Positions 27,478-38,089 of a stretch of 64,000 bases of DNA are shown here, one piece after another. Made by a program: the position numbers and the translations under genes. The notes under the pieces are model-generated. The model made no database searches. It was not told the origin of the DNA and saw nothing but the letters and a program-made list of their open reading frames with translations. How positions within the stretch are numbered: the first letter of the stretch is position 1; the number at the start of each line of letters is the position of its first letter. This DNA is from Marichromatium gracile. Lineage in GTDB: Bacteria; Pseudomonadota; Gammaproteobacteria; Chromatiales; Chromatiaceae. Location of the stretch: contig NZ_SMDC01000008.1 in the NCBI RefSeq assembly GCF_004343155.1, forward strand, positions 1 through 64,000, in the 5' to 3' direction.

Positions 27478-27916
27478 CATGGTGGGACCGCGCTTGCCGC
27501 CCCTGTCCGGTGGTCGCTAAGATAGCCTGGACTGAGGCCGTCACCCCTGCTCGACAAGGACGATGCGCCGGTAGAGCATAAAGGATGACGGCGGCGTGCA
27601 CTCGGTCTGCCCGTGACCGCCGCGATCTGCTCGATGTACATCCGGCAGGCATGTGGTATTGCGCTGTGTCGTACCCCCTCGCCCATATCGGTCGCGTCCC
27701 CTCCAGACTCCCCCAGTCAGGTCCAGGCACTGCCGTCACCCCCATGCGCGGGTGCTCTGTGTATGGCGTTGAGACCATGCGCGGCATTGCTGCGTACTTG
27801 TGGACCTCCGTGCCATCGATCAGATGGCATCCGCTGTCCGGTATGGCGGCGTGGTGCGCTGTTGCCCCGTGACCACCCGTCTTCGAGAGTCTCCATCCCC
27901 TTCCTAGGTCCCTGTG

Positions 27917-29845
27917 ATGTTCCGATCCCTCTCGCTGAAGAAACGTCTACTCCTGATCATCGCCCTGTCCGGCACCCTGTTCCTGGTCATCGGCTTCGGC
28001 TCGCTGCAGTGGGTCAAGCAGCGCTTGACCGACGGCGTGGTGGCCGAGCGTGCCGAAACCCTGCGGCTGGTGCTCGACGAGCGGTTGCGCGCCAAGCAGG
28101 ATTTCGGGGTGGGGGCGGTGTTCGCCCTGGCCCAGGATCCTCGGGTTGCCGCCATCCTGAGCGATCCGTCGCTGGGTACAGACGGGCTCGCGCGGATCTC
28201 GGCGCTCTATCGCGCCGAGACCAAGTATCACAACCTGCGTTTCAACCTGCGTGATCCCCAGGGGCGGGTGCTGGCGCGCAGCTGGACCCCGAAGGGTACG
28301 GACGCGCCGGCGGCGGTGCGCGCGCTCGCCGATCGCAAGCCGTGGGCCGGGCTCGAGGTCGGTGAGCTCGGCGTCAACATCCATGCCTTCGCACCGGTGT
28401 TCGACGACGAGCGCTATCTGGGCAGTCTGGAGATGATCCAGGGTGTCGGCAGCGTCAGCCGCAACTTCCAGGCCGATGCGCTGCAGTATGTCCTGCTGAT
28501 CGATGCCGATCGTGCCCGCGCCTTGCCCGCGCTGCGCAGCAATACCGCGGTGGGCGACTGGGTGCTGGCCAACGATCGCTGGTTCAATGCCGAGGCACTG
28601 GGCTTTGCGCGCAGCCTGATCGATGCCGATGGCCTCCTGCCGCATCAGTCCGAATGGGTCACCCCGGACTGGTTCGTGGTCGCCACGCCGGTGCTCGATG
28701 CCAACGGCACCCGTATCGGGGTGCACCTGATCGGCGAGCCGCGGACGCGACTCGAGCAGCGGGTGGCGAGCACCACCCTCTTGGCCTGGTTGCTCAACGG
28801 TATGTTGCTGGTGCTGCTGCTCGGGCTGGCCGGGGCCATCACCTGGGCGGTGCAGCGCTATGTCGCGCGTCCGATCAAGGGCGCCGTCGATCAGCTCGCG
28901 CTGATGGAGGCAGACCTGACGTTGCGTCTCGACATCACCAGCGATGACGAGATCGGTACCCTGTTCGGCGCGCTCAACCGCCACACCGAGACGCTGCACC
29001 GGATCATTCAGGAGGTGGCAGGGACCGCCACCGAGCTCGACGAATCGGCGCAGCAGTTGCTCGCCGCCGGTGATCAGACCATCGCGCTGGCGCGCGAGCA
29101 GCAGCAGGAGACCGATCATGTCGCCTCGGCGAGCACCGAGATGGCCGCCTCGGCGCGCTCGGTCTCGCAGCATGCCGATGATACCCGCGCCGCGGCCGAG
29201 GCCGCCGAACGCCACACCGCCGAGGGCGGCGAGGAGGTGCGCCGCACCACCGCCGCGATCGACCAACTGGCCACGCAGATGCATGAGATGCAGCCGGTGG
29301 TCGAACGTCTCGAGCGCGGTAGCGCCGGGATCGGGCAGGTGATCGAGGCGATCGCGGCGATCGCCGAGCAGACCAATCTGCTCGCGCTCAACGCCGCGAT
29401 CGAGGCGGCGCGTGCCGGCGAGGCCGGGCGCGGTTTTGCGGTGGTCGCCGACGAGGTCCGCAACCTCTCCAACCGCACCCAGGAGTCGACCCGCGAGATC
29501 GCGGCCATCGTCGAGGAGCTGCAGCGCGCCGCCCACCAGGTCGCCGAGGCGATCCAGCACAGCAATGGCCAGGCCCAGGACTGCGCCACCCTGGCCGGCC
29601 GCGCCGGCGTGGCGCTCGAGGAGATCCGCTCCGGTGTCGGTGGGGTCAACGAGATGGGGCTGCAGATCGCCGCGGCCACGCGTGAGCAGCGCGAGGTGAC
29701 CGAGAGCATCAGCGCGAGCATGGCGCGGATCCACCAACTCGCCGAGGAGAGTACCCAGGCGATGGAGCACGGTCAGCAGGTCAACGCCACCCTGGTCGAG
29801 CGCGCTCAGCGCCTGGAGGCGCTGGTCAAGCGCTTCAGTCTGTAG
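27917..29845 (+). CDS. Methyl-accepting chemotaxis protein with periplasmic Cache-type sensor
   Basis: A 642-residue chemoreceptor. Membrane helix one is at about 12-33 and the second at about 290-315; the roughly 255 residues between form a double-Cache-like sensor ([15 protein letters not shown] near 95-109). A HAMP domain follows (about 315-370), then the signalling coiled coil with [20 protein letters not shown] at the tip. The protein ends in KRFSL with no CheR/CheB pentapeptide tail. The ATG at 27917 was used; a GTG just before it is an alternative. It lies upstream of the chemotaxis operon but is separated from it by a minus-strand gene. Confidence 0.92.
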   Translation: MFRSLSLKKRLLLIIALSGTLFLVIGFGSLQWVKQRLTDGVVAERAETLRLVLDERLRAKQDFGVGAVFALAQDPRVAAILSDPSLGTDGLARISALYRAETKYHNLRFNLRDPQGRVLARSWTPKGTDAPAAVRALADRKPWAGLEVGELGVNIHAFAPVFDDERYLGSLEMIQGVGSVSRNFQADALQYVLLIDADRARALPALRSNTAVGDWVLANDRWFNAEALGFARSLIDADGLLPHQSEWVTPDWFVVATPVLDANGTRIGVHLIGEPRTRLEQRVASTTLLAWLLNGMLLVLLLGLAGAITWAVQRYVARPIKGAVDQLALMEADLTLRLDITSDDEIGTLFGALNRHTETLHRIIQEVAGTATELDESAQQLLAAGDQTIALAREQQQETDHVASASTEMAASARSVSQHADDTRAAAEAAERHTAEGGEEVRRTTAAIDQLATQMHEMQPVVERLERGSAGIGQVIEAIAAIAEQTNLLALNAAIEAARAGEAGRGFAVVADEVRNLSNRTQESTREIAAIVEELQRAAHQVAEAIQHSNGQAQDCATLAGRAGVALEEIRSGVGGVNEMGLQIAAATREQREVTESISASMARIHQLAEESTQAMEHGQQVNATLVERAQRLEALVKRFSL

Positions 29846-29858
29846 TCACCGATCCGGC

Positions 29859-30419
29859 TCAGGGCGCGGCGGCCCCGTCCGGGGTCTCGCGCACCAGCCG
29901 GATCGCGCCTTCCTGCTCCTTGCTCATGCGATAACGGCTGCCGGCGAAGAAGCTCACCGCCCAGGCGCGGTCGAGCCCGCCGGTGTCCCCCGAACTGGTC
30001 CAGAAGATGATCCCCGGGGTGTTGGGGAAGACCTGCGGGTTGACCGCCGGTCCGGGGTGACAGCGCTCGACGATGGTGGTGAGCTCATCGGCGCGCGGCA
30101 GGCGCCAGCCGTCGTCGCGTCGGGCGGCCAGCGCCTCGGCCGCGCGCCACGACCAGCTGCCGGGCCGACCGACGCAGTCGCGCCCGTCCCAGCGCTGGCC
30201 GAGCGCGCAGCGCTGCCAGTCGAGCCCGGTGGGCTGATGGCGCACCGCCTGGCCGTCCTCGATCGGGGTGAAATCGGCCGATGGCGTGGTCTGCGCCCGG
30301 TTGGGCAGGCAGATCCCGGCGGCGTCGGGGATCTCGGCGGGTTGCGGCGGTTGGGCCTGGAGTGGCGAGGTCAGGGCCAGGGTCGTGACGAGAGGGAGGA
30401 GCCGGGTACTGTGGGTCAT
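29859..30419 (-). CDS. DUF1566 domain protein, exported
   Basis: A 186-residue protein with a signal peptide (cleavage probably after LQA, about residue 22) and a DUF1566/Lcl C-terminal domain. Signs of the domain are GQAVRHQPTGLDWQRC, DDGWRLPRADELTTIV and the FWTSSGDTG motif, then the terminal IRLVRE strand. Four cysteines suggest disulphides in the periplasm. The domain often occurs in cell-surface or adhesin-like proteins; function here is unknown. It converges on the Cache receptor gene with 13 bases between stops. Confidence 0.85.
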   Translation of the reverse strand: MTHSTRLLPLVTTLALTSPLQAQPPQPAEIPDAAGICLPNRAQTTPSADFTPIEDGQAVRHQPTGLDWQRCALGQRWDGRDCVGRPGSWSWRAAEALAARRDDGWRLPRADELTTIVERCHPGPAVNPQVFPNTPGIIFWTSSGDTGGLDRAWAVSFFAGSRYRMSKEQEGAIRLVRETPDGAAAP

Positions 30420-30974
30420 GGTTCGAGAGGGTACGGCTGAACGGTGGTCTTGCGTCCGTGATGACTATACTATGGAGGCGCGAATGTGGATGCGGTCATT
30501 CGTCGCCGGACACGGGAACGACCTGAGTCGAGTCGCCGTGTTCGATCCGGTCCTCTTTTCAAAAGAGGCGGATTGGCCGTTAGCGCCGCGCTGGCGCACG
30601 TGCCGCGAAACAAGGAGCCCTGACGAACAGACCGTCCTTCATCATGTGCCATGTCGCCCTCAGGCCCGACTCAAGGGTCCCTTTCGTTTCATCCTATCCG
30701 CTGCTCGCCGCCGGCGTCGGCGTATCCCGCAGTCCCTTGGCTCTTGGCAGGAGCGTCCCCTTTGATCCTGTCCTCGACACACGGAGGTGTCCATCCGTCC
30801 GGCATCCACGAGATGATGCCGGGCGCCGACCCAGCACATCGCAAGGTTCCGGCTTGAGCTCGGGCGCGTCGCGTGCGCGACGGGATTCCGACGAGAGGTT
30901 GTTGCGTGCTTTTGTACGTATGACGTGTCCCCAGATGGGGGACACAGAGACAATCGAATTGGAATATTCTCTCG
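30420..30974. other. Intergenic region upstream of the chemotaxis operon
   Basis: 555 bases between the divergent DUF1566 gene and cheY, with no credible gene. It holds the palindrome CCTCTTTTCAAAAGAGG (30552-30568), which could be an operator or weak terminator, and a hairpin GTGTCCCC-AGATG-GGGGACAC (30924-30944) placed 30 bases before the cheY start, where it could shape the leader RNA. TATACT near 30466 is a possible -10 hexamer. I do not see a good FliA (sigma-28) promoter. Confidence 0.55.
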
Positions 30975-31340
30975 ATGGCTAAGACGATTCTCACCGTGGA
31001 CGATTCCGCCTCCATCCGCCAGATGGTCTCCTTCACCCTCAAGGAGGCCGGCTACAGTGTGACCGAGGCGGTCGATGGCCAAGACGGTCTCGACAAGGCG
31101 CGCGCGAGTCGCTTCGACCTGATCTTCACCGATCAGAACATGCCGCGGATGGACGGGGTGACACTGATCAAGCAGCTGCGTGCCTTGCCGAACTATCGAT
31201 CGGTCCCGATCCTGATGCTGACCACCGAATCGGGCGATGCGATGAAGAGCCAGGGGCGGGCCGCTGGTGCGACCGGCTGGCTGGTCAAGCCCTTCGACCC
31301 GAAGAAGCTTCTGGAGGTCGTGCGCAAGGTGATCGGCTGA
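30975..31340 (+). CDS. cheY: Chemotaxis response regulator CheY
   Basis: A 121-residue single-domain receiver. The acidic pair is D9-D10, the phospho-acceptor is D53 (TDQNMPRMDG), and the conserved Thr and Lys are seen in LTTES and VKPFDP. It is phosphorylated by CheA and then binds the flagellar switch, or acts as a phosphate sink. It is the first gene of the che operon, with cheA 35 bases downstream. The ribosome binding site is weak (GGA about 14 bases upstream). Confidence 0.94.
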   Translation: MAKTILTVDDSASIRQMVSFTLKEAGYSVTEAVDGQDGLDKARASRFDLIFTDQNMPRMDGVTLIKQLRALPNYRSVPILMLTTESGDAMKSQGRAAGATGWLVKPFDPKKLLEVVRKVIG

Positions 31341-31375
31341 CACGTCTCCCGGGCGACAAGGATTAAGGGGCGGAC

Positions 31376-33550
31376 ATGACCATCGATATGACCCGTTTCT
31401 ATCAGGTCTTCTTCGACGAGGCCGGCGAGCATCTGGCCGAGATGGAGACCTTGCTGCTGGAGCTGGATATCGAGGCCCCCGATCCGGAGGTGCTCAATGC
31501 CATCTTCCGGGCCGCCCACTCGATCAAGGGCGGGGCGGGCACCTTCGGCTTTCACGACGTCGCCCGGGTGACGCACATCCTCGAGACCCTGCTCGACCGT
31601 CTGCGCAAGCACGAGCTGGCGCCGACGGTGGAGATGATCGACGCCACCCTCCAGGCCGGGGACCTGCTCAAGGCCCAGCTCGCCGCCCATCAGCGTGGCG
31701 AGGAATTCGAGGATCCGCAGATCGCCGAGGTCTGCGCCCGGCTCGAGCAGCTGTCCCAGGGCGGCGCGCTCGAGACCGTCCCCGAGCCGCCCGCTGGCCC
31801 CGCTGATCCGTGCGCCTGCTGGCGCCTGGTGTTTGCCGCCGACCTGCTCGGCGCGAGTGGAGATGAGCGCGAGGCCGGGCTGGCCGCGGCGCTCGCCGAA
31901 CTCGGCGAACTCGAGCGCAATGTCTCCGCCGACGTCCCGTCCGATCGCCTGGCCTGGCGATTGTGCACCGAGGTCGAGCGTGAGGCCATCGTCGAGATCT
32001 TCGATTTTCTCTGCGATCCCGAGGAGGTCGAGATCACCCGCGAGGAGCAGACCGGCGGGGGCGAGGAGGAGGATGGCTTCGGGTTCTTCGAGGGGGCGCC
32101 GGGCAGCGATCGCGGCGCCAATCAGGAGCTCGACGGTTTCGGTCTGTTCGGCGGCAGCCCGGGCATGGATCAGGTCGCCGAGACCGCCGAGCGCGAGCGC
32201 GACGAGCAGCAACAGGGGTTCGGCTTCTTCGAGACCGCGCCCGGCGCCCCCGAGGCCGCCCCCCCCGTCGAGGAACCCGCCACGCCCCGCTCACCGCCCG
32301 CGGCCGAGGGTGGGGCGGGGAGCAGGCCACCGGCGGGTGGCCGTCGCCAGCCGCAACCGGCCCCGGGCCGCCAGCCCCAGGGCGAGTCCTCGATCCGGGT
32401 CAGCGTCGAGAAGGTCGACCAGCTGATCAACCTGGTCGGCGAGCTGGTCATCACCCACGCGATGCTCGCCGAGTCGGCCACCGCGCTCGATCCGGTCGCC
32501 CAGGAACGGATCTTCGACGGTCTGGCCAACCTCGAGCGCAACTCGCGCGACCTGCAGCAGGCGGTGATGTCGATCCGCATGATGCCGATCAGCTTCGTCT
32601 TCAATCGCTTCCCCCGGGTGGTGCGCGACACCGCCTCGGCACTCGGGAAGAAGGTCACGCTGAAGCTCATCGGCGAGGACACCGAGCTCGACAAGGGGCT
32701 GATCGAGCGTCTTGCCGACCCCCTCAACCACCTGGTTCGCAACAGCATCGATCACGGCATCGAGACCGCCCAGCAGCGCATCGAGCAGGGCAAGCCCGAG
32801 ACCGGCGAGATCGTGCTCGCGGCCAGTCATCGCGGCGGCAATGTGGTCGTCGAGGTCAGCGACGACGGCGCCGGGCTCGATCGCGAGCGACTGCTCGCCA
32901 AGGCCGCCGAACGTGGCGTGGCGCTCCCCGACAACCCCACCGACAAGGAGGTCTGGCAGCTGATCTTCGCCCCCGGGTTCTCGACGGCGAAGGCGGTCAC
33001 CGACATCTCCGGGCGCGGTGTCGGGATGGATGTGGTGCGCCGTAACATCGAGGCGATGAACGGTCGCGTCGAGATCGACTCCGAGCCGGGGCGCGGCACG
33101 CGCATCACCATCCGCCTGCCGCTGACCCTGGCGATCCTCGATGGCATGTCGGTGCGGGTCTGCAACGAGACCTTCATCCTCCCGCTGACGGTGATCCGCG
33201 AGTCGATCCGGCCGCAGGCGGGACAATGCAAGACCCTGGCCGGAAAGGGCAAGGTGGTGCACGTCGGCGAGGAATATCTACCGCTCGTCGCCCTGCACCA
33301 GATCTTCGGACTGAGCCGTCAGCAGGTCGCCGCCGAGGAGACCATCCTGGTGATCATCGAGTCCAACGAGGGGCGCGCCGCGCTGCAGGTCGACGAGCTG
33401 CTCGCCCAGCACCAGGTCGTGATCAAGAGCCTGGAGACCAACTATCGCAAGGTCGAGGGGATCTCCGGGGCGACCATCATGGGCGATGGGCGGGTCGCCA
33501 TGATTCTCGACGTCGACGCCCTGGTCCGGCTCAGTCGCAAGACGCCCTGA
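31376..33550 (+). CDS. cheA: Chemotaxis histidine kinase CheA
   Basis: A 724-residue kinase in full CheA layout. P1 has the phospho-acceptor H48 in AHSIKGGAGTFGF. A P2 CheY/CheB-docking domain covers about 145-220, and a long acidic and Pro-rich linker about 220-335. P3 dimerisation begins with VSVEKVDQLINLVGEL, P4 ATPase carries NHLVRNSIDHGIE, DDGAGLD and GRGVGMDVV, and a P5 CheW-like domain closes it. The linker holds three GFGFF-type repeats (residues 234, 254 and 281). It autophosphorylates under receptor control and passes phosphate to CheY and CheB. All catalytic motifs are intact. Confidence 0.95.
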   Translation: MTIDMTRFYQVFFDEAGEHLAEMETLLLELDIEAPDPEVLNAIFRAAHSIKGGAGTFGFHDVARVTHILETLLDRLRKHELAPTVEMIDATLQAGDLLKAQLAAHQRGEEFEDPQIAEVCARLEQLSQGGALETVPEPPAGPADPCACWRLVFAADLLGASGDEREAGLAAALAELGELERNVSADVPSDRLAWRLCTEVEREAIVEIFDFLCDPEEVEITREEQTGGGEEEDGFGFFEGAPGSDRGANQELDGFGLFGGSPGMDQVAETAERERDEQQQGFGFFETAPGAPEAAPPVEEPATPRSPPAAEGGAGSRPPAGGRRQPQPAPGRQPQGESSIRVSVEKVDQLINLVGELVITHAMLAESATALDPVAQERIFDGLANLERNSRDLQQAVMSIRMMPISFVFNRFPRVVRDTASALGKKVTLKLIGEDTELDKGLIERLADPLNHLVRNSIDHGIETAQQRIEQGKPETGEIVLAASHRGGNVVVEVSDDGAGLDRERLLAKAAERGVALPDNPTDKEVWQLIFAPGFSTAKAVTDISGRGVGMDVVRRNIEAMNGRVEIDSEPGRGTRITIRLPLTLAILDGMSVRVCNETFILPLTVIRESIRPQAGQCKTLAGKGKVVHVGEEYLPLVALHQIFGLSRQQVAAEETILVIIESNEGRAALQVDELLAQHQVVIKSLETNYRKVEGISGATIMGDGRVAMILDVDALVRLSRKTP

Positions 33551-33597
33551 CCATCATCCACACCGCATCGGAGGAGTAGGGTCCCGTGGAGGAACCG

Positions 33598-34101
33598 ATG
33601 AACGAAGACTCTCAGGATTCGACGACCGTCAACAGCGAGGACTCGCGCGAGTATCTCACCTTTACCCTGGGCGACGAGGAATATGGCATCGATATCCTCA
33701 ACGTGCAGGAGATCCGCGGCTACGACACCGTCACCAAGATCGCCAACTCGCCGCACTTCATCAAGGGCGTGATCAACATGCGCGGGGTGATCGTGCCGAT
33801 CATCGACATGCGCCTGAAGTTCGAACTCGGCGAGGTCGAGTACAACCAGTTCACCGTGGTGATCATCCTCAACATCACCGGGCGCGTGGTCGGCATGGTC
33901 GTCGACGGCGTCTCCGACGTCATCGCGCTGCACCACGAGCAGATCCGTTCGGCGCCCGAGTTCGGGGCCGTGCTCGATACCGCCTATATCGATGGTCTGG
34001 CCACGCTCGAGGAGCGCATGGTGATCATGGTCAACATCGAGCGGCTGATGAACAGCGAGGAGATGGGGCTGGTCGATCAGGCACGCGCGAGTGCCGAGTG
34101 A
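33598..34101 (+). CDS. cheW: Chemotaxis coupling protein CheW
   Basis: A 167-residue CheW that links receptors to CheA. Typical signatures are [20 protein letters not shown] (start of the first beta barrel), [19 protein letters not shown] and [10 protein letters not shown]. The ATG at 33598 follows a perfect GGAGGAA box; a GTG four codons upstream is also preceded by GGAGGAG and cannot be excluded. It lies 47 bases after cheA in the operon. Confidence 0.94.
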   Translation: MNEDSQDSTTVNSEDSREYLTFTLGDEEYGIDILNVQEIRGYDTVTKIANSPHFIKGVINMRGVIVPIIDMRLKFELGEVEYNQFTVVIILNITGRVVGMVVDGVSDVIALHHEQIRSAPEFGAVLDTAYIDGLATLEERMVIMVNIERLMNSEEMGLVDQARASAE

Positions 34102-34158
34102 GCGCGTCGCCGCGTGCGCGGTGGCGTCGGTAATCGAGAGCATGACGGGAGAGCCGAC

Positions 34159-36399
34159 ATGGGGAATTTGAAGGTCGCGACACGCTTGGGCTTGGGTTTC
34201 GGCATCGTGCTGGTGCTGCTGGGTGTGGTCGGGTTCATTGGCATCAGCAAGATCTACGGCATCAATCGCAACATCGACACCATCACCCAGGACCTGTTCC
34301 CGAAAACGGTCTATGCCAACAACGTCATCGATAGTGTCAATGCGGTGGCCCGCTCGGTACGCAACATCCTGATCGACAACGATCGGCTGAAGATGCAGCG
34401 CGAGATGGATGCGATCGAGCAGCGCGGGCGCGAGATCACCAAGAACCTCGATCAGCTCGAGTCGACGATCACGTCACAGGAAGGGGTGCGTCGCCTGGAG
34501 GCGACTCGCGAGACCCGCGCGGCCTATCTCGACGCCCAGTCGCGACTGATGGGGCTGCTGCGCGACGGTCAGCGCGAGGCGGCCAAGGCGCTGCTCGAGA
34601 CCGAGGTCGAGGACGCCCAGGAGGACTATCTGCACGCGATCGCGGCGCTGATCACCTTCCAGACCGATCTGATGCGCGCGGCCGGCGAGGATGCGCAGCA
34701 GAACGTCGACTCGGCCACCACCCAGGTGCTGCTGCTGTGCGTGATCGCGCTGGTGGTGGGCATTGCCGTCGGCTTCTGGATCGTGCGCGGGCTGATGCGC
34801 CAGCTCGGCGGCGAGCCCGACTACGCCGCCTCCATGGTTCGGGTGATCGCCGCCGGCGATCTCTCCCAGACCATCCATACCAAGCCCGATGACAACAGCA
34901 GCTTGCTGTACTCGCTGCAGCGTATGCAGGAGACGCTGAAGAGCCTGGTCGGCGAGATCGCCCAGGTGGTCGAGGCGGCCGCCATGGGTGACTTCTCCAA
35001 GCGGATCGATCTCACCGACAAGCAGGGCTTCGGCAAGGACGTCGGCGTCAACATCAACCAGCTCTCCGATACCACCGAGACCGGTCTCAACGACATTACC
35101 CGAGTGGCCGATGCGCTTGCCGCCGGCGATCTGTCGCAGTCGATCACCCGCGACTATCCGGGACTGTTCGGTCGCACCAAGGCCGGGGTCAACGGCTCGG
35201 TGACCTCGATGACCAATGTCGTCAACGAGATCCGCAGCATCGTCGATGCGGCCACCCAGGGCGACTTCAGCGTGCGCCTCGACCTCTCCTCCAAGCAGGG
35301 CTTCGCGCGTGAGATCGGGCAGATGCTCAATCAGCTCTCCGACACCACCGAGGTCGGGCTCAAGGACGTGATGCGGGTCTCCAAGGCGCTCGCCGAGGGT
35401 GATCTGACCCAGAGCATCAACAAGGACTATCCCGGGCTGTTCGGCGAGACCAAGGACGGGGTCAACACCACGGTGGCCAATCTGCAGCAGCTGGTGCTGC
35501 GCATCAAGGAGTCGGTCGACACCATCAGCACCGCCTCCAACGAGATCGCCACCGGCAACCAGGACCTCAGCCAGCGCACCGAGGAGCAGGCCAGCTCGCT
35601 GGAGGAGACCGCCAGCTCGATGGAGGAGCTCACCAGCACGGTCAAGCAGAATGCCGACAACGCCCGTCAGGCCAACCAGCTCTCGGTGACCTCCTCCGAG
35701 GTCGCGGTCAAGGGCGGCGCCGTGGTGCAGGCCTCGGTCGAGACCATGGCGGCGATCTCCGAGGCCAGCAAGAAGATCGCCGACATCATCGGGGTGATCG
35801 ACGGCATCGCCTTCCAGACCAATATCCTCGCGCTCAATGCCGCGGTCGAGGCCGCCCGCGCCGGCGAGCAGGGCCGCGGCTTCGCGGTGGTCGCCGCCGA
35901 GGTGCGCAACCTCGCCCAGCGCTCGGCCAACGCCGCCAAGGAGATCAAGACCCTGATCACCGACAGCGTCGAGAAGGTCGACTCGGGTACCGCCCAGGTC
36001 AACGAGGCCGGCGAGCGCATGGATGAGATCGTCACCTCGATCAAGCGCGTCACCGACATCATGGCCGAGATCTCCGCCGCCTCCGACGAGCAGTCGACCG
36101 GCATCGAGCAGATCAATCAGGCGGTCACCCAGATGGACGACGTCACCCAGCAGAACGCCGCGCTGGTCGAGGAGGCCGCGGCCGCGGCCGAGTCGCTCGA
36201 GGAGCAGGCCCGTGCCCTGGCCAAGGTGGTCTCGGTGTTCAAGGTCGATCAGGGGCTGGTCGCGCAGGGCATGGCGCCGCGTACTGTCGCCACCGTCCCG
36301 AGCGCGCGGCCGGCGGCCAAGCGCCCGCTTGCGCCGACCAAGCAGAAGAAGATGGTCGCGCCGCCTGCCGGTGACGACGGCGACTGGGAGGAGTTCTGA
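34159..36399 (+). CDS. Methyl-accepting chemotaxis protein, four-helix-bundle sensor with repeated HAMP-like modules
   Basis: A 746-residue receptor. Membrane helices at about 10-32 and 192-213 flank a periplasmic four-helix-bundle sensor. Next come several HAMP-like modules, including two near-copies of a segment of about 92 residues (each with GLFGxTKxGVN and [20 protein letters not shown]). The signalling coiled coil has the tip [20 protein letters not shown]. The protein ends in DWEEF, matching the xWxxF tail that tethers CheR and CheB in enteric receptors. It is probably the main receptor feeding the neighbouring CheA-CheW. The start was set at the ATG following GGGAGAG. Confidence 0.94.
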   Translation: MGNLKVATRLGLGFGIVLVLLGVVGFIGISKIYGINRNIDTITQDLFPKTVYANNVIDSVNAVARSVRNILIDNDRLKMQREMDAIEQRGREITKNLDQLESTITSQEGVRRLEATRETRAAYLDAQSRLMGLLRDGQREAAKALLETEVEDAQEDYLHAIAALITFQTDLMRAAGEDAQQNVDSATTQVLLLCVIALVVGIAVGFWIVRGLMRQLGGEPDYAASMVRVIAAGDLSQTIHTKPDDNSSLLYSLQRMQETLKSLVGEIAQVVEAAAMGDFSKRIDLTDKQGFGKDVGVNINQLSDTTETGLNDITRVADALAAGDLSQSITRDYPGLFGRTKAGVNGSVTSMTNVVNEIRSIVDAATQGDFSVRLDLSSKQGFAREIGQMLNQLSDTTEVGLKDVMRVSKALAEGDLTQSINKDYPGLFGETKDGVNTTVANLQQLVLRIKESVDTISTASNEIATGNQDLSQRTEEQASSLEETASSMEELTSTVKQNADNARQANQLSVTSSEVAVKGGAVVQASVETMAAISEASKKIADIIGVIDGIAFQTNILALNAAVEAARAGEQGRGFAVVAAEVRNLAQRSANAAKEIKTLITDSVEKVDSGTAQVNEAGERMDEIVTSIKRVTDIMAEISAASDEQSTGIEQINQAVTQMDDVTQQNAALVEEAAAAAESLEEQARALAKVVSVFKVDQGLVAQGMAPRTVATVPSARPAAKRPLAPTKQKKMVAPPAGDDGDWEEF

Positions 36400-36544
36400 G
36401 TCCGTCCCGAGGTCGTCGCGCGGCATTTGCCGCGCCCGGCGACCGGGTCGTTCGCCCGGGGCCGCCGGCGCATCCGCGCTGGCGGTACGAGTGGTCCTAA
36501 GGACGGGACCGCGCCGTGGCGCGGCCTGCCGGTGAGCGCAGACG

Positions 36545-37387
36545 ATGCACGAGCGCGAGTTCCCCTTCACCAGTCATGATTTCGAGCGGATTCGGAAGCT
36601 GATCTACACCTATGCCGGCATCTCGCTGCACGCCGGCAAGGCCGACATGGTCTACAGCCGGATTACCCGGCGCCTGCGGGCCACCGGGCTGCGCTCGTTC
36701 GAGGACTATCTCGAGCGCCTGGTGAGCGATGCCGAGGAGTGGCAACACTTCGTCAATTCGCTGACCACCAATCTCACCTCGTTCTTTCGCGAGTCGCATC
36801 ACTTCCCGATCCTCGCCGAGCATGTCCAGACGCTGCACGCGCAGACGCGTCGCCCGCTGAAGCTGTGGTCGGCGGCCTGCTCCACCGGCGAGGAGCCCTA
36901 CTCGATGGCGATGACCATGATCGACACCTTCGGCAGCTGGTCGCCCCCGGTGCGCATCCTCGCCACCGATCTCGACACCAATGTGCTCGAGCAGGCGCAG
37001 GCCGGGGTTTACTCGGCCGAGCGGGTCGAGCGACTGCCGCGCGATCTGGTGAGACGCTTCTTCCTGCGCGGGCGCGGCACCAACGCCGGGATGGTGCGGG
37101 TGAATCCGGCGGTTCGCGCGCTGGTGCGCTTCAGGCCGTTCAATCTGCTCCAGACCCAATGGCCGATGCAGGGCCCCTTCGCGGCGGTGTTCTGTCGAAA
37201 TGTGCTGATTTATTTCGACAAGCCGACCCAATATCGACTGATGCAGCGACTCCACCCGCTGCTCTACCCGCAGGGGTTGCTGTTCGTCGGTCACTCGGAG
37301 AGCTTGCTGCACGCGGCTGATCTGTTTCGCCCCCGGGGGCAGACCGTGTGCATCCCCGTTGCGCGACCATCAGGACGTACGAGGTGA
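36545..37387 (+). CDS. cheR: Chemotaxis protein methyltransferase CheR
   Basis: A 280-residue S-adenosylmethionine-dependent enzyme that methylates receptor glutamates. Signs are the N-terminal CheR helical domain (DFERIRKLIYTYAGISL), LTTNLTSFFRE, the SAM-binding WSAACSTGEEPYS (about residues 110-122), ATDLDTNVL and FCRNVLIYF. The beta-subdomain that binds the receptor xWxxF tail is expected around 180-210. A 145-base gap with small GC-rich dyads separates it from the receptor gene; cheD follows two bases later. Confidence 0.94.
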   Translation: MHEREFPFTSHDFERIRKLIYTYAGISLHAGKADMVYSRITRRLRATGLRSFEDYLERLVSDAEEWQHFVNSLTTNLTSFFRESHHFPILAEHVQTLHAQTRRPLKLWSAACSTGEEPYSMAMTMIDTFGSWSPPVRILATDLDTNVLEQAQAGVYSAERVERLPRDLVRRFFLRGRGTNAGMVRVNPAVRALVRFRPFNLLQTQWPMQGPFAAVFCRNVLIYFDKPTQYRLMQRLHPLLYPQGLLFVGHSESLLHAADLFRPRGQTVCIPVARPSGRTR

Positions 37388-37389
37388 GC

Positions 37390-38001
37390 ATGAATGGCGG
37401 TTTCGAGGAGGTCCTCGCCCCCAATCTCTACTACGACCGGCATTTCGACATGGATGCCGTCAAGATTCTGCCGGGCGAGTACTATGTCTCCAATCGTGAC
37501 CTGTTGATGGTGACCGTGCTCGGCTCCTGTGTCGGCGCCTGCGTGCGCGACCGGGCCAGCGGGATCGGCGGGATCAATCACTTCATGCTGCCCGATGACA
37601 AGCGCGAGGAGGATGAGCGTTTCGGGCGCTCGATGCGCTACGGGGACTATGCGATGGAGATGCTCATCAACCAACTGCTGAAGCTCGGCGCGCGGCGCCA
37701 CAACCTCGAGGCCAAGGTCTTCGGGGGGGGCAACGTGTTGCCGGGGTTCAAGAGCAATATGGTCGGGGAGCGCAACGCGGACTTCGTGATCGACTATCTC
37801 GATACCGAAGGGATACCCTTGGTCGCACGCGACCTGCTCGGCAACTATCCACGCAAGATCTATTTCTTTCCCTCCTCCGGCAAGGTCTTGGTCAAGCGGC
37901 TGCGCAGCCTGCACAACGACACCATCATCGAGCGCGAACTGACCTACCGGCAGCGGCTGCGTCAATCCAAGGTGGAGGGTGAAGTGGAGCTGTTTTCCTG
38001 A
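37390..38001 (+). CDS. cheD: Chemoreceptor glutamine deamidase CheD
   Basis: A 203-residue CheD. The catalytic Cys is C47 in [11 protein letters not shown], the conserved Thr lies just before it (MVTVLGSC) and the His in GGINHFMLP. It deamidates receptor glutamines so they can be methylated, and may interact with CheY-phosphatase CheC in other species; no cheC or cheZ is seen here. It starts two bases after cheR, with GAGGTGA as ribosome binding site. Its last residues, EGEVELFS, resemble the end of the next protein. Confidence 0.92.
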   Translation: MNGGFEEVLAPNLYYDRHFDMDAVKILPGEYYVSNRDLLMVTVLGSCVGACVRDRASGIGGINHFMLPDDKREEDERFGRSMRYGDYAMEMLINQLLKLGARRHNLEAKVFGGGNVLPGFKSNMVGERNADFVIDYLDTEGIPLVARDLLGNYPRKIYFFPSSGKVLVKRLRSLHNDTIIERELTYRQRLRQSKVEGEVELFS

Positions 38002-38089
38002 AACCCGGCGCGACGACGCCTGTCGTCGCGCCCTCGATCCGGCCGCCGTGAGACGTCGACAGCGGGCATCGGCCAAGCATGGAGGAGAT

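Noticed and set aside
29859-30974. Flagellar sigma-28 promoter before cheY
   Set aside because: I looked for TAAA-N15-GCCGATAA-like elements and found none with acceptable matches.
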